From Acidobacteriota bacterium (GTDB taxonomy: Bacteria > Acidobacteriota > Vicinamibacteria > Marinacidobacterales > Marinacidobacteraceae), in contig JAJDUD010000056.1 in the NCBI GenBank assembly GCA_022826825.1, positions 1 to 64,000 of the forward strand: 64,000 nucleotides of DNA, given 5' to 3'. Positions within the stretch are counted from its first letter, which is position 1. Each line of letters starts with the position of its first letter. Under the pieces are notes generated by a model. That model was not told the origin of the DNA and searched no databases. It was given only the letters and a program-made list of their open reading frames with translations. The translations under genes and the position numbers were made by a program. Positions 18,367 to 26,906 of this stretch are shown in pieces.

Positions 18367-19479
18367 ATGCGAAACCTCTACGGCCTCTCCCGCCCCGAGC
18401 TGATCCAGCTCGCGACGGACCAGGGCCTGCCGCCCTACCGGGGACGCCAGCTCTTCCGTCACCTCTACCGGCACGGGCAGACCGACTTCCGGGAGATGAC
18501 GGACTTCCCGGCATCCCTCCGGGAAGAACTCGCCTCGCGCTTCCGGATCGCCCACCCCCGGGTCGTGGAGTCGTCGCAGTCCGGCGACGGCGCCGTCAAG
18601 CTGCTGATCGAACTGGAAGACGGCCTCCTGGTCGAGACCGTGGCCATCGGCAGCCGGCGGGACGCGGCGGGGGGCAAGTCGGGAAGAGCGCAGGGGGCGG
18701 GGGGCGAGGCTTCCGACCTGACGGTCTGCGTCTCCACCCAGGTCGGCTGTCCCCTGGCGTGCACCTTCTGCCGCTCCGGCGCCATCCCGTTCCGCCGGAA
18801 TCTCACCCCCGGCGAGATCGCCGCCCAGGTGTGGCTCGCGGAACGGACCGCCCCGGAGGCCGCCCGGGGGCGGCGGAACGTCGTCTACATGGGTATGGGA
18901 GAGCCCCTGCTCAACACGGACGGAGTGACCGCTTCGCTCGCCTTGCTGACCGACCCCGAGGGGTTCGGCCTTCCGCCGCGCCGGATCACGGTGTCCACGG
19001 TGGGCCTGCCGGAGGAGATCGGCCGGCTGGGCGCGGCGGCGCCCCAGGTCGGCATCGCGATCAGCCTCCACGCCGGTGACGACGAAACGCGCGGCCGTTT
19101 CATGCCGATCGGGCGGCGGCACCGGATGCCGGAGATCTTCGAGGCGCTGGAGAATCTGCCGCTCTCGAACCGCCGCATCACGATCGAATACGTCCTCCTC
19201 GGCGGCGAAAACGACCGTCCCGAGGACGCCCGGGAACTCCTGCGGCGACTGCGTCGGCTTTCGGCCTCCGGGATCCGTCCTCACGTCAACCTGATCGCCT
19301 TCAATCCCTGGGAGGATCCGGCCCCCGGCCCGCCGCACCGCCCGGGAACCGAAGAGGACGCCGAGCGTTTCCTCGCGACGGTCTCGGGGGCGGGGTTCGT
19401 CGCGACCCTGCGGCGCAGCCGCGGCCGCGACGTCCTGGCCGCCTGCGGTCAACTCGCTGCCGAGCCCGCGTCCGTCTGA
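18367..19479 (+). CDS. rlmN: 23S rRNA (adenine(2503)-C(2))-methyltransferase RlmN
   Basis: 370 aa radical SAM enzyme from ATG 18367 (MRNLYGLSRPELIQL). The iron-sulfur motif is C128-PLA-C132-TF-C135. Cys121 (TVCVSTQVG) and the late Cys in DVLAACGQL correspond to the two extra conserved cysteines of RlmN, the latter being the methyl-carrying one. VYMGMGEPLLN and ISLHAGDDETR are also typical. It methylates A2503 of 23S rRNA and probably A37 of some tRNAs. A short Gly/Ala-rich insertion (about 97-116) precedes the cluster. Divergent from the MBL-pur operon. Confidence 0.95.
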   Translation: MRNLYGLSRPELIQLATDQGLPPYRGRQLFRHLYRHGQTDFREMTDFPASLREELASRFRIAHPRVVESSQSGDGAVKLLIELEDGLLVETVAIGSRRDAAGGKSGRAQGAGGEASDLTVCVSTQVGCPLACTFCRSGAIPFRRNLTPGEIAAQVWLAERTAPEAARGRRNVVYMGMGEPLLNTDGVTASLALLTDPEGFGLPPRRITVSTVGLPEEIGRLGAAAPQVGIAISLHAGDDETRGRFMPIGRRHRMPEIFEALENLPLSNRRITIEYVLLGGENDRPEDARELLRRLRRLSASGIRPHVNLIAFNPWEDPAPGPPHRPGTEEDAERFLATVSGAGFVATLRRSRGRDVLAACGQLAAEPASV

Positions 19480-19659
19480 ATTGTCGTTCGTTCCCGTCCA
19501 GGCCTTGTTTCGTTCTTTGGCCCCGCGCGGACCGGGAACGGAGATGTCAAACCTTCGCGGCACACATGCTCCGCCACGCTGCCGCGGCGCGTTTCCGCGC
19601 GTTTGGTAGTGGATTCAGGACGCGACCGGGGCGAAGTTGCGATCCGGGCGAAGGAGCGT

Positions 19660-19908
19660 TTCAGGCCCGCTGAATCTCGTCAGTCACCACCAGTCCCGTC
19701 AGGGGTGCGAGGGTCGTTCCGGCGCTTCCAGGCTGCGGCGGTCCACCGCGCGCTCAAGGTCGAAGTAGGTGTGGTCGGGCTCGCGGTCCGTCAGCATCCG
19801 CGCCAGGGTGGTCTTCCCGCATTGACGCGGGCCGAGCAGCGCTACCCCGCGATGGACGGCGAAGGTCTCCCGAATACGGCGCAGCGGGCGCAGGCGTTCG
19901 ACGAGCAC
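19660..19908 (-). pseudogene. Remnant of a DUF4143/AAA_14 ATPase gene
   Basis: From 19908 the minus strand reads MLVERLRPLRRIRETFAVHR followed by GVALLGPRQCGKTTLARML, a complete Walker A region very like the gene at 7703-8890. The frame ends after LEAPERPSHP. In a neighbouring frame the sequence goes on with LTGLVVTDEIQRA and a stop, which is the Walker B strand with a frameshift. Nothing of the DUF4143 half is visible. A dead copy. Confidence 0.75.
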
Positions 19909-20110
19909 CGGGGCATTACCCCTGAAAATCGGTCATTGAACAACGGATCTTCAGGGATCATGAATCGTCGCCGCAGTTGGCGGTCGCACCATCCGTGCTG
20001 GTTTCGCGCTCCCGCGCGATGCCGGTCTGAGGGCCCCCACCGGGAGAAACGCCCATGCGCGGGTCCTCCTGCGCACCCCGCCGGGCACGAAAAGGCACAG
20101 GGGGCCAGGA

Positions 20111-20330
20111 GCGCCGGTCTTCAGACCGGCATCGCGGCCGCAGGCCGCGAAACTCCCGGCGCCATCGTGCCACATTGCGGGGACCCGAAACGAAGACGGC
20201 GAAAGCGGAGTACGCGCGGGCAGTTGTCGTCGCGCCATTCTCTTTGACGGGGGCGCCATGCGGCGAAAGGAAGCCCAGGAGTTTCGCCCGCTGCGCGGGC
20301 GATGCCGGTCTGAAGACCGGCGCTCCTTGC
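20111..20330. repeat. Two dispersed two-hairpin repeats in the rlmN-purE gap
   Basis: At 20113-20130 GCCGGTCTTCAGACCGGC is followed by CGCGGCCGCAGGCCGCG (20133-20149). Near 20285-20330 the order is reversed: GCCCGCTGCGCGGGC and then GCCGGTCTGAAGACCGGC with CGCTCC. The two elements are thus in opposite orientation about 150 bp apart. The rest of 19480-20342 holds the ATPase remnant and no other recognisable gene. Confidence 0.8.
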
Positions 20331-20342
20331 GCTCCTGCCTGA

Positions 20343-20849
20343 TCAGTCTTCGGCTTCGAGTTCGTCCGAGGCGGCCTCGGCGGCGGCGGCCTTGGCGCGG
20401 CGCCAGGCGGTGATCTTCCCGGCGACCTCGGGATCGCCGAGCGCCACGATCTGCGCCGCGAAGTGGGCGGCGTTCTGGGCGCCGGCCTTGCCGACCGCGA
20501 CGGTCCCCACCGGGAACCCCGGGGGCATCTGGACGGTGGCGAGCAGGGCGTCGAGTCCGCTGAGGGACGCCGCCAGCGGGACGCCGATGACCGGGAGGAT
20601 GGTCCGGGCGGCCATCGCCCCGGCCAGGTGGGCGGCCATTCCGGCGCCGGCGATGATCGCGACGACCCCGCTGTCGCGCGCGCTCTCCGCGAGCGCGGCG
20701 GCCCGGCCGGGCGTGCGATGGGCCGAGTAGATCCCCATCCGGCACGAGACGCCGAGTGACTGCAGGACCTTCTTGGCCTCCCGCATCACGTCGATGTCGG
20801 AGGGGCTGCCCATCACGATGAGGACTTTGGGGTTGCCGGTGGAACTCAT
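20343..20849 (-). CDS. purE: N5-carboxyaminoimidazole ribonucleotide mutase (PurE)
   Basis: 168 aa from ATG 20847-20849. [17 protein letters not shown] is the class I PurE nucleotide-binding start, and SAHRTPGRA and [12 protein letters not shown] form the active site. It converts N5-CAIR to CAIR. No purK is seen in the window. Eleven nucleotides after purD, so the order rpsU-purD-purE is likely one transcript. The acidic Ala-rich tail ([15 protein letters not shown]) is lineage-specific. Confidence 0.96.
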   Translation of the reverse strand: MSSTGNPKVLIVMGSPSDIDVMREAKKVLQSLGVSCRMGIYSAHRTPGRAAALAESARDSGVVAIIAGAGMAAHLAGAMAARTILPVIGVPLAASLSGLDALLATVQMPPGFPVGTVAVGKAGAQNAAHFAAQIVALGDPEVAGKITAWRRAKAAAAEAASDELEAED

Positions 20850-20860
20850 GTTGACTCCTT

Positions 20861-22129
20861 CTAGACGGCGATTGCCGCGATGTCGCGGCGGAACGCCTTT
20901 TTCTCCCAGGTGATCGAGTCGGCGCCCCGGTAGGCCGCGCTCCGCGCGTCCCCCCAGTCGGCGCCCACTCCGGTGACCGCGATCACGCGGCCTCCGGCGG
21001 TCTCGATCCCGGCCGCGCCGGCGCGGGTGCCGGCGTGGAACACGAAGGCGTCGCCGGCTTCGACCGCGGCCGGAAGGCCCTGGATCGGGACGCCTTTCCG
21101 GTAGGCCCCCGGATAGCCGTCGGAAGCCAGGATCACGGTGACCGCCCGCTCGGGCCGGAACCGGACCGCCCCCTCCGGAAGCGCGCCCGCGGCGGCCCCG
21201 AAGAAGAGCGGCAGCAGGTCGCAGTCCAGCCGCGGCATCAGCGTCTGCGCCTCCGGATCGCCGAACCGCACGTTGAACTCCAGCACCCTGGGTCCGTCCG
21301 CGGTCAGCATCAGCCCGGCGTAGAGCACACCCCGGTACTCGCGCCCCTCGGCGCGGAGGCCGGCGACCGCGGGCTCCACGACCTCGCGGCGCACGCGCTC
21401 CATGGTCGCTTCGGTATCCCCCAGACCGGGGCTCAGGCTCCCCATGCCCCCGGTGTTGGGCCCCTCGTCGTTCTCGAAGCGCCGCTTGTAGTCCTGGGCG
21501 GTCCCGCAGGCGGCCACCCGGGTGCCGTCGCTGATCGCGAAGACGCTCAGTTCCGGTCCGCTCAGGCGTTCCTCGATGACCACCGCCTTGCCGGCGTCGC
21601 CGAGGCCGCCCTCGAGCAGTCTCGTGGCGTCGCGCTCGGCTGCGTCCCGGTCCCCGGGCAGGAAGACGCCCTTGCCGGCGGCGAGGCCGCTCGCCTTGAT
21701 GACCGGCTGGTCGCCGTATTCGCCGGAACGGAGCGCCCGGCGCGCCGCCGCCGCGTCGCGGACCACGGTATGGCGGGCCGTCGGAATCCCGTGCCGTCCC
21801 ATGAAGTCCTTGGCGAACTCCTTCGAGGCCTCGAGGGGGGCGGCGTTCTGCCGCGGCCCGAAACACGGAATGTTCCTCTCGGCCAGCCGGTCGGCCAGCC
21901 CCGCCGCGAGCGGCGCCTCCGGCCCGGCGACGACCAGGTCCACGCCTTCGCCGGCGGCGAGGTCGGTCAACCCGCCCACGTCCTCGGCGCCTACCGGCGC
22001 GAGTCGCGCCAGCCGGCCGATTCCCGGATTGCCGGGCGCCGCGATCAGCTCCGTGAGTTCAGGACTCCGCGAGATCGCCCATGCCAGCGCGTGTTCGCGT
22101 CCGCCGCTTCCGACCAGCAGGACCCGCAT
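20861..22129 (-). CDS. purD: Phosphoribosylamine-glycine ligase (PurD)
   Basis: 422 aa ATP-grasp enzyme. It starts with MRVLLVGSGGREHALAWAI, followed by APGNPGIG and VVAGPEAPLAAGLAD. The ATP-grasp core includes VIKASGLAAGKGVFL and PNTGGMGSLSPG, with VLEFNVRFGDPEAQ near the metal site. It makes GAR from phosphoribosylamine and glycine. Lies between rpsU and purE on the same strand. Confidence 0.97.
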   Translation of the reverse strand: MRVLLVGSGGREHALAWAISRSPELTELIAAPGNPGIGRLARLAPVGAEDVGGLTDLAAGEGVDLVVAGPEAPLAAGLADRLAERNIPCFGPRQNAAPLEASKEFAKDFMGRHGIPTARHTVVRDAAAARRALRSGEYGDQPVIKASGLAAGKGVFLPGDRDAAERDATRLLEGGLGDAGKAVVIEERLSGPELSVFAISDGTRVAACGTAQDYKRRFENDEGPNTGGMGSLSPGLGDTEATMERVRREVVEPAVAGLRAEGREYRGVLYAGLMLTADGPRVLEFNVRFGDPEAQTLMPRLDCDLLPLFFGAAAGALPEGAVRFRPERAVTVILASDGYPGAYRKGVPIQGLPAAVEAGDAFVFHAGTRAGAAGIETAGGRVIAVTGVGADWGDARSAAYRGADSITWEKKAFRRDIAAIAV

Positions 22130-22147
22130 GGCCGGTGTGCCGGGAAC

Positions 22148-22342
22148 TTACCGGGTGCGGCGCCGGCGCTTGCGGGCCCGCTTGCGCGCTGCGGCCCGCT
22201 TGGCGCGCAGCTTGTCGCCGGGCTTCACATAGAAGGAGTGGCGCTTGATTTCCTTGATGATGTCTTCGGCCTGGACCCGCCGCTTGAAGCGGCGGAGGGC
22301 CACATCGATCGTTTCGCCTTCCTGGACGACGATTTCCGCCAA
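22148..22342 (-). CDS. rpsU: Small ribosomal subunit protein bS21
   Basis: 64 aa. MAEIVVQEGETIDVALRRFK then RRVQAEDIIKEIKRHSFY is the bS21 core, with a very basic tail (RAKRAAARKRARKRRRRTR). bS21 binds near the 16S rRNA 3' end and helps initiation. It is 18 nt upstream of purD, so ribosome and purine synthesis genes may be co-expressed. The size is normal for the family. Confidence 0.96.
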   Translation of the reverse strand: MAEIVVQEGETIDVALRRFKRRVQAEDIIKEIKRHSFYVKPGDKLRAKRAAARKRARKRRRRTR

Positions 22343-22486
22343 GGGATCCTCGGTTGCGACTGCCGGTGTGTCTGCTCTATCGAATTGGGAAAACCCGGGC
22401 GCTTCCGGCCCGGGGAGAAGCGGGAACGCTAGTCCCCGCGGCCCCCCATGTCAAGATGGCGTCGGATTCCGGAAGGCGGGTCAGGA

Positions 22487-24142
22487 TTACTCGTCGAGCA
22501 GCCCGGCGTAGGAGTAGAGCACGGTCGCGACCGACTTCTCGCCGCCGATCATGCCGTACACCTCACCGGCTCCCTCGATCACCCAGAACTCGTTGGCGGC
22601 GTGGGCCCCGCCCCCGTGGCCGACCGCCCCGCCCACGATGGGCATCGCCAGATCGGTCCCGCCGGGCAGCGTGCCGTCCCGGCCGCTGAACAGGTAGGCC
22701 GGCCAGTAACCGCCGCCCAGGATGGAATCCTCCGCGACCGGATCCCGGTAGCGGACCCCGAAGATGGAGAACATCTCCCGCACCGAGTCCGCGAGCGCGT
22801 TGTTGTAGTTGCTCTTCGACCAGGGCACGTCGCCAATGATCGTCATCTCGACGTCCTCGTAGCCCTGCGCGTCGAGATAGTCGCGGATCTTCTGGACCAT
22901 CTCGAGCCCGTCCATGTTCGGGACGTAGCGCATGTTGTGCTTCGACGTGACCCGGTTCGGCAGGATGGCTCCCGCGCCGCCGGGATACATGTTGCCGGAC
23001 CAGATGCCGTCCATGTTGAAGGAGATCCCGTAGCGGGCGTTCTTCAGGTGCTGGAGCGGATCGTCGGTCATGAAGCGCGCCACCCCGATGTTCTCGGCGG
23101 CGATCGCGAGGTCGAGGTTTTCCGCCGAACTGCGGAACATCTCCTCTTCCGCGGGGGACAGCGGCGCGGCGCCGTCGTAGAAGCCGGGCACCAGGACCCG
23201 GTTCCCGTCATCGGTGATCAGCGTGTCGATCATCTTCATGTGGCGGAGCAGCGGCGCATCCGTCGAACGCTTGTGGATGCCGTGGATGTTCGACGCCACC
23301 GGCCCCCGCCCCCAGCTCTCGCCGCTGGTGGTCAGCTCGATGTAGACGCAGCCCTCGGAGCCTCCGGAGAAGCCCGCCGCCCCGCTCCGCGCCTGCCGGC
23401 CGGTGCGGTACATCGCGTCCGCGTCCCGGAAGAGTTCCGGGTTCTCGCGGACGAACTGGCGCAGGCCGATGGACATCCGCTCCTCGTCGCCCTCGGCGAT
23501 GAAGATCAGGTTCACCGGCATGGACCCCGTCACCTCGTAGATCGCGTGCATCCCGTTCCACATGGTCATCTGGGGGCCCTTGGAGTTCGTGGTGCCGCGC
23601 CCGATCATCACTTTCTTGAAGGGGCCGAACTCGGTGAACTCCCCGTCGAACGGCGGGAAGACCCAGGCCTCCGGCTGGGTGATCGGCATCGTGTCGTACA
23701 TCCAGTAGATGAGGAGGGTCTGCTCCTTGCCGTAGTCGCAGTTGGCGTACACCACCGGGTTGCCGGGCTGTCCCCACTCCGTCATCGGCACCTCGTACAC
23801 CTGCGAGTGCTGGCACCCGAGCTGGTCGAAGAAGCCCTTCACCATCTGGGCGGACTCCGGAATGCCCTCCCCGGAGTTGGAGATGCTCGGCTGCTGGATC
23901 CAGCGGCGCAGGTTCATCACGTGCTCATCGGCGTTGTCGTCGATGTGCTGGAACACCCGCTGGAGTTCCTCGGGAACCCGGGACATGTCCGGGCTCAGCG
24001 TGGTGTCTCCCTGCGGGCGGATTCCGAGGTCCGCGATCGTCGGAACCGGGTCCTCTCCCATGTCCGATCCGCCGCCGCAGGCCGCCAGGAAGGTTCCCGC
24101 CGCCATCAGGGCGATCAGACCCCAAGCATTCCGGTTGCGCAT
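22487..24142 (-). CDS. M20-like lipoprotein lacking canonical zinc ligands (copy A)
   Basis: 551 aa from ATG 24142. A lipoprotein signal ends in LAAC with Cys22, so the protein is exported and anchored. The fold follows M20 carnosinase-like peptidases: LIYWMYDTMPITQPEAW, GRGTTNSKGP, IAEGDEER, a dimerisation-domain stretch (SFNMDGIWSGN, ILPNRVTSKHNMRYVP) and GAHAANEFWVIEG. However, the usual HxD is MYD (Met148), the bridging Asp is Asn186, and the later ligand Asp is not evident near DADAMYRTG. The Glu pair (EGDEE, 220-221) and His514 remain. Catalysis with the standard two-zinc mechanism is doubtful. Two close paralogues lie at 57918-59600 and 60098-61780 with the same changes. Confidence 0.85.
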   Translation of the reverse strand: MRNRNAWGLIALMAAGTFLAACGGGSDMGEDPVPTIADLGIRPQGDTTLSPDMSRVPEELQRVFQHIDDNADEHVMNLRRWIQQPSISNSGEGIPESAQMVKGFFDQLGCQHSQVYEVPMTEWGQPGNPVVYANCDYGKEQTLLIYWMYDTMPITQPEAWVFPPFDGEFTEFGPFKKVMIGRGTTNSKGPQMTMWNGMHAIYEVTGSMPVNLIFIAEGDEERMSIGLRQFVRENPELFRDADAMYRTGRQARSGAAGFSGGSEGCVYIELTTSGESWGRGPVASNIHGIHKRSTDAPLLRHMKMIDTLITDDGNRVLVPGFYDGAAPLSPAEEEMFRSSAENLDLAIAAENIGVARFMTDDPLQHLKNARYGISFNMDGIWSGNMYPGGAGAILPNRVTSKHNMRYVPNMDGLEMVQKIRDYLDAQGYEDVEMTIIGDVPWSKSNYNNALADSVREMFSIFGVRYRDPVAEDSILGGGYWPAYLFSGRDGTLPGGTDLAMPIVGGAVGHGGGAHAANEFWVIEGAGEVYGMIGGEKSVATVLYSYAGLLDE

Positions 24143-24267
24143 TGCCTCGTCTCCTTCGCCGTCGCCCTGGTTGCCGGGGGGCCGGCATCGCCGGGACAGC
24201 AATTCGGAACATACGCGCGCGGCTCGGCCACTGTCAACGGACGCTCCGGAAGCGCGCCCGTGCGCTG

Positions 24268-25230
24268 TCATCGAGCGGCGCGGATTCGCGCGGCCCGGGC
24301 CGTCAGCCGCGCCAGCCGGATGATGTCCGGGACGCCCGCCCCCCGCGAGAGATCGTTCACGGGGGCCGCGAATCCCTGGAGGATCGGCCCCGTGGCGGAG
24401 GCGCCGGCGAGACGCTCGACCAGTTTGTAGGCGATGTTCCCGGAAGCCAGGTCGGGGAAGATGAGCACGTTGGCCTTTCCCGCGACCGGACTTTCCGGCG
24501 CCTTGCTCTCGCCGACGGAGGGAACGAGGGCCGCGTCCGCCTGCATCTCCCCGTCCACGGCCAACCCGGGCCGGAGCTCCCGCACCCGCCGGGCCGCCTC
24601 CGCCATCCGCCGTGCGTCCGGATGGTCGGCACTGCCCCGGGTGGAAAACGACAGGAACGCCAGCCGGGGCTCCATTTCGAGCAGGTCCCGCGCCGTCTCG
24701 GCGGACAGGAGCGCGATCTCGACCAGTTCGTCGAGGCTGGGCCGGGGAATCACGGCGCCGTCCGCGAACACGAGCGGAGTCCGGCCGTCCGGAAACTCCA
24801 TCACGAAGGCGCCGGATACGCGGGAGACTCCCGCCCGGATGCCGACGGCCAGCAGGCCGGCGCGGATGACGTCGGCAGTGGTAGTGGCGGCTCCCGCCAC
24901 GGAACCGTCCGCCTCTCCGGCAGCGACGAGCAGGTTGGCGAAGACCAGGGGATCGCGCGCGGTCTCGAGCGCCTCCGCCCGCGTCATCCCGCGAGCCCGC
25001 CGCTTCGTCCAGAGTAGCTCGGCGGCCCGCTCGAGCGGCGCCCCCCGGGGCTCCACCGTCCGGAAGCCGTCGAGGGGGCCGGCCTTCGGATCTTCCGAAC
25101 GCACGGCTGGACATCCAATCAGCAACGGCTCCAGTTGCGGGTCGTCTCGAAGCGCCTGGATCGCCTCCACGACACGCCGGTCTCCCGACTCCGGGAATAC
25201 GATCCGCGGCCGCCGCGGTAACTCGTGCAC
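24268..25230 (-). CDS. pta: Phosphate acetyltransferase (Pta-type)
   Basis: 320 aa with a GTG start at 25230. [17 protein letters not shown] opens the PTA/PTB fold; [30 protein letters not shown] and [10 protein letters not shown] are Pta motifs, and [18 protein letters not shown] is the signature near the C-terminus. It interconverts acetyl-CoA and acetyl phosphate. No ackA is visible nearby. Length matches the short single-domain Pta. A butyryl-transferase specificity cannot be excluded. Confidence 0.92.
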   Translation of the reverse strand: MHELPRRPRIVFPESGDRRVVEAIQALRDDPQLEPLLIGCPAVRSEDPKAGPLDGFRTVEPRGAPLERAAELLWTKRRARGMTRAEALETARDPLVFANLLVAAGEADGSVAGAATTTADVIRAGLLAVGIRAGVSRVSGAFVMEFPDGRTPLVFADGAVIPRPSLDELVEIALLSAETARDLLEMEPRLAFLSFSTRGSADHPDARRMAEAARRVRELRPGLAVDGEMQADAALVPSVGESKAPESPVAGKANVLIFPDLASGNIAYKLVERLAGASATGPILQGFAAPVNDLSRGAGVPDIIRLARLTARAARIRAAR

Positions 25231-25458
25231 GGACTACGTTCTGTACGGGATAGGATACCGAGCCCAAGCGGCGCCCGGATTCTCGGGATCCGAAACCCCG
25301 GAAGCGGGGATCTACAAGGGTTTCGAAGCGGGCGTCATTACGGTTTCCGCGGCAAGAGCAGACTTCGGCCCGAAAACGGCCCCTGCCCGCCCGCGTGGCG
25401 GCATCCCCAACTCCGGGGATTGCGGAAGCCCAGACATCCCGGGAGAGGGAGGATGCAA

Positions 25459-25794
25459 ATGGAGATAACGGAACGAAGCGTAGGTGATGTCACCGTCCTG
25501 GATCTGAACGGAAAGATCCTGCTCGGTGAAGGCGACGAAGTCCTCAGGCACACGGTGCGCAGTCTGATCGCGGGCGGCACCCGCAAGCTCCTGCTGAATC
25601 TGGCGGCCGTCCCCCACGTGGACAGCGCCGGACTCGGCGAGCTGGTCCGCTGCCACACGCGCATGGTGCAGGCCGGAGGGAGCGTCAAGCTGCTCAACCT
25701 GACGGCCCGCATGCAGGACCTGCTTTCGATCACGAAGCTGGCCACCGTATTCGAGTCCTTCGAGTCGGAAGACTCCGCAGTCGGGAGCTTCTGA
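25459..25794 (+). CDS. STAS-domain anti-sigma factor antagonist
   Basis: 111 aa. A strong GGGAGG at 25447-25452 is 6 nt before ATG 25459, which is why this start is preferred to ATG 25453. The STAS domain covers the whole protein: VTVLDLNGKILLGEGDEVLR and then LLNLAAVPHVDSAGLGELV. Ser56 in DSAGLG is at the position phosphorylated by the partner kinase in SpoIIAA-like proteins. No anti-sigma kinase or sigma factor is adjacent, so the partner is elsewhere. Confidence 0.92.
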   Translation: MEITERSVGDVTVLDLNGKILLGEGDEVLRHTVRSLIAGGTRKLLLNLAAVPHVDSAGLGELVRCHTRMVQAGGSVKLLNLTARMQDLLSITKLATVFESFESEDSAVGSF

Positions 25795-26104
25795 GGGAGG
25801 CGCGGAAGGCCCCGGCGCACGTGGAGAAACGGTCGATTCCTATCGCCTCCTGTTTCTGAACCGCGCCTGAAGGGGCCTGTCCGCGCGCTCCGGCTCTCGC
25901 CGTGCGTCGCCTCTCGGGGCGGCGCGCTCGCGGAAGGGATCGGATTCGGGTGACGGGAACCCCGCGACGCCAGATCGCTCGCGGGCGAGTTGCGCCTGAG
26001 CTTCGTCCCGCCGGCTCCCGCCGGGGGACCCACCGCCGCCGAATCCGCTAGTCCCTTCCGCGCCCAACAAAGTCCCGCCCCGCGGGCGGGCGCGAAGGAG
26101 AACA
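25795..26104. other. Intergenic stretch with no recognisable gene
   Basis: Only a short GC-rich hairpin (GTCCCGCCCCGCGGGCGGG, about 26070-26088) and the ribosome binding site GAAGGAG for the next gene stand out. I find no convincing reading frame, tRNA or repeat of the dispersed family here. It may carry the promoter for 26105-28466. Confidence 0.5.
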
Positions 26105-26905
26105 ATGGCGATTTCCATAGCCAACGAAAAGACCGAAAAGGGGACCTCGCAGAAGGCCCCGTCCCCTCCCAAGCCGGATGTCGAAAAGATCATGGCCGAC
26201 ATCCGCCGGGTCGCCCGTGAGCGGGCGGAAGAAGGAGCGAAGAGCGAGCGCGAGTTCAAGGCGGACGTCAAGAAGCGAATGCTGCTGCCGCTCGGTTCGC
26301 GCGGCTTCAGCGATGAGTTCGCGGAGCGGATCCGTTCCCGCGACACGTCCCGGTGGAACATCCGGCTCTCGAAGAAGGCGTTTCGCAGTTCCCCATTCGG
26401 TCTCGTGCGGATGGTGCGCTGGTTGCTGACGCCGCTCACCCGCCTGCTGGTCAACTTCCATCCCGCCGTGGAACAGGCTGCCCGCCAGGCCGAGATCAAC
26501 GAGTACCACCGCCGGCTCCTGTGGGCCACGAATCGGGATCTCGAACTGACGCGGCTCGAGGTCAACGTGATCAAGTCGGAACTCCGCCGGCTCGGCGTCC
26601 ACGCCGATTTCTCGTTCAGCTCCGCAGCCGGAAGTTCCGAAACGGCGCAGCGGAGCGGGGGGTCCGGACGGGGACGGTCCGATAGCCGGGGCGGCCGTTC
26701 GGACCGGGGACGCGGCGACCGGCGCCGAAGTGACGGCGGCCGCCCGGACCGGGAAGGCGGCGGCCGCCGGGACCGGCAGGGGTCCGGTCAGGGATCCCGC
26801 CAGACGGGGGGAGCGCCGGCCCGTCAGAACTCGCGGCAGGGATCCCGCCCGAGCCGCGGCGGAGGACGCCGAAGCGGGAACGGCGGCGCCTCGGGAGAGA
26901 AGTGA
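26105..26905 (+). CDS. Hypothetical protein with RG-rich basic tail
   Basis: 266 aa, good RBS (GAAGGAG, 5 nt before ATG). Residues about 20-170 are helical and charged, with a hydrophobic stretch FGLVRMVRWLLTPLTRLLV. Similar segments accompany envelope methyltransferases and glycosyltransferases. From about residue 175 the chain is a low-complexity Arg/Gly/Ser/Asp repeat (GRGRSDSRGGRSDRGRGDR and so on), strongly basic and surely disordered. It is followed after 1 nt by a glycosyltransferase whose tail is strongly acidic. I do not recognise a named family. Confidence 0.75.
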   Translation: MAISIANEKTEKGTSQKAPSPPKPDVEKIMADIRRVARERAEEGAKSEREFKADVKKRMLLPLGSRGFSDEFAERIRSRDTSRWNIRLSKKAFRSSPFGLVRMVRWLLTPLTRLLVNFHPAVEQAARQAEINEYHRRLLWATNRDLELTRLEVNVIKSELRRLGVHADFSFSSAAGSSETAQRSGGSGRGRSDSRGGRSDRGRGDRRRSDGGRPDREGGGRRDRQGSGQGSRQTGGAPARQNSRQGSRPSRGGGRRSGNGGASGEK

Positions 26906-26906
26906 G

